Shown: in pieces, positions 1 to 4,690 of the stretch
Layout: each line of letters begins with the position of its first letter
Numbering within the stretch: position 1 is the first letter of the stretch
Source of the DNA: Rhodoferax sp.
GTDB taxonomy: Bacteria; Pseudomonadota; Gammaproteobacteria; Burkholderiales; Burkholderiaceae_C
Direction of reading: 5' to 3'
NCBI GenBank assembly: GCA_021737905.1
Contig: JAIPDA010000140.1
Span: 1 to 6,544, forward strand
DNA: 6,544 nt
The notes under the pieces: model-generated
The model's database searches: none
What the model was told of the DNA's origin: nothing
The model's input: only the letters and a program-made list of their open reading frames with translations
Position numbers and translations under genes: made by a program

Positions 1-405
1 CAAGGGCAGCACCTCGGTCACGATGGGGCGGCCAAACACCATGGCCTGCGTCATCTCGGCCAGCATGTTGTTGGCAATCTCGCCCTGCTCAAGTGTCGAA
101 ACATAAATGCCGCTGCGGTACTGGGTGCCCGCGTCATTACCCTGGCGGTTCAGCGTGGTCGGGTCGTGAATCACGAAAAAGATTTCCAGAATTTCACGCA
201 GGCTGATCTGCGCGGGGTCAAACACCAGTTTGACCACCTCGTTGTGACCGGTGTCGCCGCTGCAAACCTGCTCGTAGCTCGGTTTGACCACGTGGCCATT
301 GCAATAGCCGGACTCCACGTCTGTCACCCCGCGCACATTCACAAATACCGCCTCAGTGCACCAGAAGCACCCGCCGCCCAAAGTGATGGTTTGCAATTCG
401 CTCAT
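1..405 (-). CDS. msrA: Peptide-methionine (S)-S-oxide reductase MsrA, N-terminal part (cut by window edge)
   Basis: MsrA reduces the S-epimer of methionine sulfoxide, free or in proteins, back to methionine, repairing oxidative damage; the electrons normally come from thioredoxin. The minus strand reads open from ATG at 405 to base 1, giving 135 codons without a stop; the family is usually about 170-210 residues, so the C-terminus lies outside. Visible family motifs are GGGCFWCTEAVF (residues 10-21, catalytic Cys13), GYCNGH (33-38), YEQVCSGDTGHNEV (44-57) and HDPTTLNRQGNDAGTQYRSGIY (80-101). Cys16, Cys35 and Cys48 are also present; any C-terminal resolving cysteine would be off the window. 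The start is supported by AAGGA about 10 nt upstream. The gene follows the lysR gene on the same strand after 59 bp, so co-transcription is possible, but I see no functional link. The family call is very secure. Confidence 0.95.
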   Translation of the reverse strand, partial: MSELQTITLGGGCFWCTEAVFVNVRGVTDVESGYCNGHVVKPSYEQVCSGDTGHNEVVKLVFDPAQISLREILEIFFVIHDPTTLNRQGNDAGTQYRSGIYVSTLEQGEIANNMLAEMTQAMVFGRPIVTEVLPL

Positions 406-464
406 GAAAATATGTCCTTGTAGTGGGCTGAAGCTCCCGATTTTGCCTCTCACCTCGCCCGCGC

Positions 465-1355
465 TCACAGCGCGGCCGGCAAACATGCCTGCACCGCATG
501 GACAAAGGCGCTCAGGGCCGGGCTGTCGCGGCTGGTTTTCCAGAGGCACTGGGTTTCATAGCGCATGCGCTGGTCTTGCAGCGGCACAAACACCGCACCG
601 GCCAGGGCCGACTGCGCCAGCGCCGCCGGCACCAGTGCAACACCCATGCCTTGCGCTACCAGCGACACCACGCTCAGCCAATGCCGCAACTCAAAGCGGA
701 TCTCCGGGTCCAGCCCCGATGCGGCGCAGAGGGCCAGGATGCGCTCATGGTAGTCGGGCGACACCGCCTTGGACACCACCGCAAAGGGCTCGCCCTTGAG
801 CTGCGCCAGGTCCAGGTCCGGCCGCGCGGCCAGCGGGTGCCCCGCCGGCAAACACGCCACCAGCGGCTGGCTGGCCACGCGAATTTGCGACAGCTCGGTC
901 GGCACGCGCGTGGTGTGTACAAAACCCAGGTCGATGCGGTCCTGCGCCAGTTCGATCAGCTGCTCACTGGAGCTGAGCTCCTTGAGCAACAGTCGCAGCC
1001 GCGGATGCCCGGCTTGAAAACGCGTCAGGATGGCCGGCAGGCCGCTGAACAGCATGGTGCCGGAAAAGCCGATGGTCAGGCTGCCGGCCATGCCCTCGCC
1101 CACATCCTTGGCCAGGCTGGCCGCTTGAGCAGCTTGCGCCAACAGGGCGCGCGCGGCAGGCACAAAGGCCAGCCCGGCAGCAGTGAGCTGGACCGACTTG
1201 CTGTTGCGCGTGAGCAGGCGAGCGCCCACCGAAGCTTCGAGTTGCTGCAGGTTCAGCGACAGCGGCGGCTGCGAGATGGCCAGCCGGCGTGCGGCCCGGC
1301 CAAAGTGCAGTTCTTCGGCCAGCACCAGAAAATAGCGAAGGTGGCGAAATTCCAT
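465..1355 (-). CDS. LysR-type transcriptional regulator, divergent from gcdH
   Basis: This is a 296-residue protein, the normal length for LysR-type regulators, which bind DNA as dimers or tetramers and sense a small-molecule coinducer. An N-terminal winged helix-turn-helix spans residues 1-60 (MEFRHLRYFLVLAEELHF, then FGRAARRLAISQPPLS and LEASVGARLLTR). A linker helix follows (about 62-88), then the periplasmic-binding-protein-like effector domain from about 91 (GSLTIGF) to the end. The ATG at 1355 begins exactly at the conserved family N-terminus; no convincing Shine-Dalgarno precedes it, so translation may be weak. The gene is transcribed away from gcdH, with 104 bp between the two starts, and a LysR-type dyad lies in that gap. 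Divergent LysR regulators of gcdH are known in pseudomonads (GcdR), so control of gcdH is a reasonable inference. The coinducer cannot be read from sequence. A weak promoter (TTGGCA at 1417-1412, TAATAC at 1395-1390, 16-nt spacer) would place its -10 inside the dyad, fitting autorepression. Confidence 0.93.
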   Translation of the reverse strand: MEFRHLRYFLVLAEELHFGRAARRLAISQPPLSLNLQQLEASVGARLLTRNSKSVQLTAAGLAFVPAARALLAQAAQAASLAKDVGEGMAGSLTIGFSGTMLFSGLPAILTRFQAGHPRLRLLLKELSSSEQLIELAQDRIDLGFVHTTRVPTELSQIRVASQPLVACLPAGHPLAARPDLDLAQLKGEPFAVVSKAVSPDYHERILALCAASGLDPEIRFELRHWLSVVSLVAQGMGVALVPAALAQSALAGAVFVPLQDQRMRYETQCLWKTSRDSPALSAFVHAVQACLPAAL

Positions 1356-1459
1356 AAATATGAAAAATGTATTGTTGAATCGATAATCAGTATTAGACAG
1401 CTATTCATGGCTGCCAAACAATCCAGCCTACACTTTTTGCACCTATCAGGAGACAGCAC
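1356..1459. promoter_or_regulatory. Divergent lysR-gcdH control region
   Basis: This 104-bp AT-rich stretch separates two divergent genes. For gcdH I see a sigma70-like pair, TAGACA (1394-1399, 5/6 to consensus) and AACAAT (1417-1422, 4/6), with a 17-nt spacer, predicting a start near 1430. For lysR the weaker pair TTGGCA / TAATAC is on the minus strand. The gcdH ribosome binding site AGGAGA lies at 1448-1453, 6 nt before its ATG. The promoter calls are by eye and tentative. Confidence 0.5.
1373..1399. promoter_or_regulatory. Candidate LysR-type operator (T-N11-A dyad)
   Basis: Interrupted palindrome TGT-N2-AAT, 11 nt, ATT-N2-ACA: all six outer and inner half-site bases match symmetrically, and the centre has the T-N11-A spacing typical of LysR-type binding sites. 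Its right end coincides with the candidate gcdH -35 box (1394-1399), the usual placement for activation. A second, offset palindrome, TAAT-CAGT-ATTA, lies inside it at 1384-1395. Binding by the adjacent LysR protein is inferred. Confidence 0.6.
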
Positions 1460-2656
1460 ATGGCCACCAAATTCAACTGGGAAGATCCCTTCTTCATGAG
1501 CGAGCAGCTCAGCGACGACGAGCGCGCCATCGTCGATGCAGCCCACAGTTTTTGCCAGGAAAAGCTGCAAACCCGCGTGCTGATGGCCGCGCGCCACGAG
1601 AAATTTGACCGCGAGATCATGAACGAAGCCGGTGCCATGGGCTTTCTGGGCAGCACCATTGAAGGCTACGGCTGCGCCGGACTGAGCTATGTGGCCTACG
1701 GCCTGATCGCCCGCGAAGTCGAGCGCGTGGACAGCGGCTACCGCAGCGCCATCAGCGTGCAAAGCTCGCTGGTCATGCACCCTATCAACGAATACGGCAG
1801 CGAAGCACAAAAGCAAAAATTTCTGCCCAAACTCGCCACCGGCGAATGGGTCGGCTGCTTCGGCCTGACCGAACCCAACCACGGCTCGGACCCGGCCAGC
1901 ATGCTCACGCGCGCCAAGCCGGTCGACGGCGGCTTCATCATGAAGGGCGCCAAGATGTGGATCACCAACAGCCCGATCGCCGACGTGTTCGTGGTCTGGG
2001 CCAAGCTTGAAGACGCAGACGGCAAGGTCGGCGGCCAGGAAAGCATCCGCGGCTTCATCCTTGAAAAAGGCATGAAGGGCCTGAGCGCCCCGAAGATCGA
2101 AGGCAAGATGAGCTTGCGCGCCTCCATCACCGGCGAAATCGTCATGGACGACGTGTTTGTGCCCGAAGCCAACCTGCTCCCGAACGTCAGCGGCCTGAAG
2201 GGCCCGTTTGGTTGCCTGAACAAAGCGCGTTACGGCATTGCCTGGGGTGCTTTGGGCGCGGCTGAAGACTGCTGGCTGCGTGCCCGCCAGTACACCATGG
2301 ACCGCCAGCAGTTCGGCCGTCCACTGGCGCAAAACCAGCTGATCCAGAAAAAGCTCGCCGACATGCAAACCGAGATCACCCTCGGCCTGCAAGCCTGCCT
2401 GCGCGTCGGTCGCCTGATGGACGAAGGCAAGGCTGTGCCGGAGATGATCTCGATGATCAAGCGCAACTCCTGCGGCAAGTCGCTGGACATCGCCCGCATG
2501 GCGCGCGACATGCACGGCGGCAACGGCATACATGACGAATACCACGTGATCCGCCACATGATCAACCTGGAAACCGTCAACACCTACGAAGGCACGCACG
2601 ACGTGCATGCGCTGATCCTGGGCCGCGCTCAGACCGGTCTGCAGGCTTTTTACTGA
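1460..2656 (+). CDS. gcdH: Glutaryl-CoA dehydrogenase
   Basis: This FAD enzyme of the acyl-CoA dehydrogenase family oxidises and decarboxylates glutaryl-CoA to crotonyl-CoA and CO2, passing electrons to electron-transfer flavoprotein. It serves lysine, tryptophan and some aromatic degradation routes in the cytoplasm. The 398 residues are full length for bacterial GcdH. Diagnostic stretches are EVERVDSGYRSAISVQSSLV (86-105; Glu88 and Arg95 match the human carboxylate-site Glu87 and Arg94), FGLTEPNHGSDP (134-145, flavin/substrate loop), KMWITNSPIADVFVVWA (165-181), GKMSLRASITG (215-225), ARDMHGGNGI (348-357) and NTYEGTHD (374-381). Glu377 in YEGT is the catalytic base (human Glu370). Together Arg95 and SLRAS separate it from short-chain acyl-CoA dehydrogenases. 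AGGAGA 6 nt upstream supports the start. No CoA-transferase or other pathway gene follows; the next gene is a repressor of an efflux operon. Confidence 0.96.
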   Translation: MATKFNWEDPFFMSEQLSDDERAIVDAAHSFCQEKLQTRVLMAARHEKFDREIMNEAGAMGFLGSTIEGYGCAGLSYVAYGLIAREVERVDSGYRSAISVQSSLVMHPINEYGSEAQKQKFLPKLATGEWVGCFGLTEPNHGSDPASMLTRAKPVDGGFIMKGAKMWITNSPIADVFVVWAKLEDADGKVGGQESIRGFILEKGMKGLSAPKIEGKMSLRASITGEIVMDDVFVPEANLLPNVSGLKGPFGCLNKARYGIAWGALGAAEDCWLRARQYTMDRQQFGRPLAQNQLIQKKLADMQTEITLGLQACLRVGRLMDEGKAVPEMISMIKRNSCGKSLDIARMARDMHGGNGIHDEYHVIRHMINLETVNTYEGTHDVHALILGRAQTGLQAFY

Positions 2657-2669
2657 GCAGCAGGGCTTC

Positions 2670-2699
2670 AAAAAAACGCTCACAAACCAATAGTGAGCG
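2670..2699 (-). terminator. Candidate intrinsic terminator, minus strand only
   Basis: A perfect 7-bp inverted repeat, CGCTCAC (2677-2683) and GTGAGCG (2693-2699), has a 9-nt loop. It is preceded on the plus strand by seven A (2670-2676). Read on the minus strand this is a stem followed directly by seven T, the form of a Rho-independent terminator. Read on the plus strand no U-tract follows, so it is a poor terminator for gcdH itself, although the hairpin could still protect the gcdH mRNA 3' end. No minus-strand gene ends here. Confidence 0.55.
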
Positions 2700-2730
2700 A
2701 CCACTGCGCATACTGCTAGGCTGGGATTGC

Positions 2731-2759
2731 TTGACCGCTCTGTGCTGGAGGGCTACATT
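2731..2759 (+). promoter_or_regulatory. Sigma70-like promoter of the tetR-efflux operon
   Basis: TTGACC (2731-2736, 5/6 to the -35 consensus) and TACATT (2754-2759, 4/6 to the -10 consensus) are separated by an ideal 17 nt. The predicted transcription start is near 2766, giving a leader of about 30 nt before the tetR ATG. The -10 overlaps the palindromic candidate operator, as expected for a repressed promoter. Confidence 0.6.
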
Positions 2760-2780
2760 ACTAACCAATCAGTCAGTAAT
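2757..2780. promoter_or_regulatory. Candidate TetR operator (24-bp imperfect palindrome)
   Basis: Half-sites ATTACT (2757-2762) and AGTAAT (2775-2780) are perfect inverted copies. The interior is also partly symmetric (TAACCAA facing TCAGTCA), so 18 of 24 positions agree with the reverse complement. It covers the -10 box and predicted start of the efflux promoter and lies 15 nt before the tetR ATG, the standard place for an autorepressor site. Outer arms GGCTA (2751-2755) and TAGCC (2780-2784) extend the symmetry if a 2-nt CA offset is allowed. Binding by the TetR-family protein next door is inferred. Confidence 0.65.
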
Positions 2781-2794
2781 AGCCTATCTACCGC

Positions 2795-3505
2795 ATGCCG
2801 CTTTCTCAAATTTGCTGTGAGCCCGGTGCCACCCCGCCCAAGCGGGCCAGGCGCAAACAAGCGCGCCCGGGTGAACTCCTTGATGCCGCACTCGACCTCT
2901 TTGTAGAAAAAGGCTTTGCCGCCACCCGCATGGAAGAAGTGGCCGAGCGTGCCGGCGTCTCCAAAGGCACGGTGTTTTTGTATTTCCCCAGCAAAGAAGA
3001 TCTTTTCAAGGCTGTGGTGCGGCACAACATCTCGGGTCAATTTCCACAGTGGAATGCTGAGTTTGAGAGCTTTCAAGGCAGCAGCGCCGACATGCTGCGC
3101 TATTGCATGCAGACCTGGTGGGACCGGGTGGGCGCCACCAAGGCCTCGGGCATCAGCAAACTGATGATCAGTGAAGGCCGCAACTTTCCAGAGATTGCCG
3201 CCTTCTATCAGCTCGAAGTTGTCACCCCCGGCCACAAGCTCATCCAACGGGTGCTGCAACGCGGCATTGACCAGGGCGAATTCCGCGCGGTCGATGTGAA
3301 TCAGGCCGTTTACGGGGTCATTGCGTCCATGGTATTTTTAATCCTCTCGAAGCATTCGATAGGAATGTGTTTGAAAGATGACATGACCCTGGACCCCCAT
3401 GCCTACATTGCCTGTCAGGCCGCTATTTTTGCGCGTGGTTTGTCGCTTGGCACCAGCCCAGAGGGCCAGTACGCAGGCACACCAAGTCAGGCAGGTCTTC
3501 AATGA
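2795..3505 (+). CDS. TetR/AcrR-family repressor of the downstream RND efflux operon
   Basis: This one-component repressor probably blocks its own promoter and the pump genes until a ligand, often a pump substrate, binds its C-terminal domain. Of the 236 residues, about 26-75 form the TetR DNA-binding domain: ELLDAALDLFVEKGFAATRMEEVAERAGVSKGTVFLYFPSKEDLF, with the recognition helix around AGVSKGTVFLYF (53-64). The rest is helical; ISKLMISEGRNFPEIAAFYQL resembles the AefR-like TetR C-terminal domain seen in efflux regulators. About 25 basic or polar residues precede the domain, and a loose tail of about 20 residues (from SLGTSPEG) makes it longer than the usual 190-215. ATG 2795 is the only in-frame start before the domain; its Shine-Dalgarno is weak. 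Its stop overlaps the adaptor start (ATGA, 3502-3505), so the two are probably translationally coupled. The inducer is unknown. Confidence 0.93.
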   Translation: MPLSQICCEPGATPPKRARRKQARPGELLDAALDLFVEKGFAATRMEEVAERAGVSKGTVFLYFPSKEDLFKAVVRHNISGQFPQWNAEFESFQGSSADMLRYCMQTWWDRVGATKASGISKLMISEGRNFPEIAAFYQLEVVTPGHKLIQRVLQRGIDQGEFRAVDVNQAVYGVIASMVFLILSKHSIGMCLKDDMTLDPHAYIACQAAIFARGLSLGTSPEGQYAGTPSQAGLQ

Positions 3506-4680
3506 AGCGCGCGCTAGGCTGGGCTCTGGCGGCCCTTGTGGTGCTGGCCATTGGCTTGGCCTTGGGCCGTGCTTACAAGGCGCGCAATGCGCCAACCCCG
3601 GCGCTTGCAGTCTTGCCGGCCGCCGGCCAGATCGAGTTAGCAGCCACCGATGTGACATCGATCCAACTCATGGACATCACCCAGGGCCTGCGTGTGACGG
3701 GTACGCTCAAGGCGGTGAACGCAGCGATTGTCAAAGCGCGCGTCGCCGGCGAGCTGCAAATGCTGAGCGTGCGCGAGGGCGACACGGTCACGGCCGGTCA
3801 GGTGCTCGCCAAAATAGACCCCAGTGAATTTCAAGCCAGACTGCAGCAAGCGCAACAGCAGGCTGATGCCGCGCTGGCCCAGATCGATATCGCGCAACGC
3901 CAGTTCGCCAACAACAAGGCTCTGGTTGACCAGGGCTTTATTTCTAAAACAGCGCTGGACACCTCGCTGTCGAATTTGCAGGCTGCGCAGGCCACCCACC
4001 GGGCTGCTCTGGCTTTCGCAGACATTGTTCGTCAATCGCTGAACGATACCGTGCTCAAAGCCCCGATCTCCGGTCAGGTCGCGCAGCGCCTGGCTCAAGC
4101 TGGGGAGCGGGTCGGGGTCGATGCACGCATTCTTGAAATTGTGGACCTGCGCCAACTCGAACTCGAATCCTACTTGCCCTCTGTGGACGTTCCCAAACTC
4201 AAACTGGGCCAGCAGGCCCAACTGCGGGTAGAAGGCGCTGTGGGCCCGGTGACCGCGCGTTTGGTGCGGGTCAATCCCAGCGCGCAAGCGGGCACACGCA
4301 GCGTTTTGATTTACCTGAGAATTGAGCAGCCTGCAGGGCAGTCCATGGCACTTCGCCAAGGACTTTTTGCTGAAGGCTTGCTGAACGCCAGCAGCACGCG
4401 CGTGCTGGCCGTGCCGCTCAAGAGTGTTCGGACTGACCAGGTCCAGCCTTTTGTGCAACTGGTCCGCCAAGGCAAGGTGCATCACCAGACCGTGACGCTG
4501 GGCCTGCGTGGCATGGCCGGATCCGAAGACATGGTGGCCGTAGAGGGCCTGGTGGAGGGTGACCTGTTGATCAAAGGTGCTATCGGCCTGCTGCGTCAAG
4601 GCAGCACGGTGCTGTTCACGCCCATCTCGCCAGCGCCAGCCGCAGCGACGCTGCCGTCGGCAAGCGGCGCTGCACGCTGA
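3502..4680 (+). CDS. RND efflux periplasmic adaptor (membrane fusion protein)
   Basis: This is the periplasmic adaptor that joins an RND pump to an outer-membrane channel in a tripartite exporter. In its 392 residues, a short basic start and a hydrophobic segment (about 5-23) form an inner-membrane anchor or uncleaved signal; no lipobox Cys is present, unlike AcrA. The two halves of the lipoyl/barrel-sandwich domain are at about 75-106 (VKARVAGELQMLSVREGDTVTAGQVLAKID) and 183-214 (LKAPISGQVAQRLAQAGERVGVDARILEIVD). Between them is a Gln/Ala-rich alpha-helical hairpin (about 108-180) that would contact the outer-membrane channel. A beta-barrel (about 215-295) and membrane-proximal domain (about 300-375) follow, then an Ala/Pro/Ser-rich tail. 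The start overlaps the tetR stop; AGG at 3493-3495 is a modest ribosome site. The pump gene begins 10 nt after its stop. The substrate is not readable from sequence. Confidence 0.95.
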   Translation: MKRALGWALAALVVLAIGLALGRAYKARNAPTPALAVLPAAGQIELAATDVTSIQLMDITQGLRVTGTLKAVNAAIVKARVAGELQMLSVREGDTVTAGQVLAKIDPSEFQARLQQAQQQADAALAQIDIAQRQFANNKALVDQGFISKTALDTSLSNLQAAQATHRAALAFADIVRQSLNDTVLKAPISGQVAQRLAQAGERVGVDARILEIVDLRQLELESYLPSVDVPKLKLGQQAQLRVEGAVGPVTARLVRVNPSAQAGTRSVLIYLRIEQPAGQSMALRQGLFAEGLLNASSTRVLAVPLKSVRTDQVQPFVQLVRQGKVHHQTVTLGLRGMAGSEDMVAVEGLVEGDLLIKGAIGLLRQGSTVLFTPISPAPAAATLPSASGAAR

Positions 4681-4690
4681 GCCGCACGCC

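Noticed and set aside
166..423. Small plus-strand open frame of 85 codons
   Set aside because: It is the antisense of the msrA coding sequence, whose motifs are unambiguous on the other strand.
406..464. Possible hairpin or terminator between lysR and msrA
   Set aside because: Only short GGG/CCC-type pairing around 424-437 with no T-tract on either strand; not enough to call a terminator.
498..1499. Plus-strand open frame of 333 codons opposite lysR
   Set aside because: It is Gln/Arg/His-rich with no domain, antisense to a complete LysR gene, and continues through the divergent promoter region into the start of gcdH.
2677..2699. Plus-strand intrinsic terminator for gcdH
   Set aside because: The stem is real, but no U-rich run follows it on the plus strand; the T-tract is only on the minus strand.
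1253..2704. Long minus-strand open frame of 483 codons opposite gcdH
   Set aside because: It lies fully antisense to a clear gcdH and runs into the lysR start. Its protein is His/Ala/Val-rich with no recognisable domain, typical of the shadow frame of a GC-rich gene.
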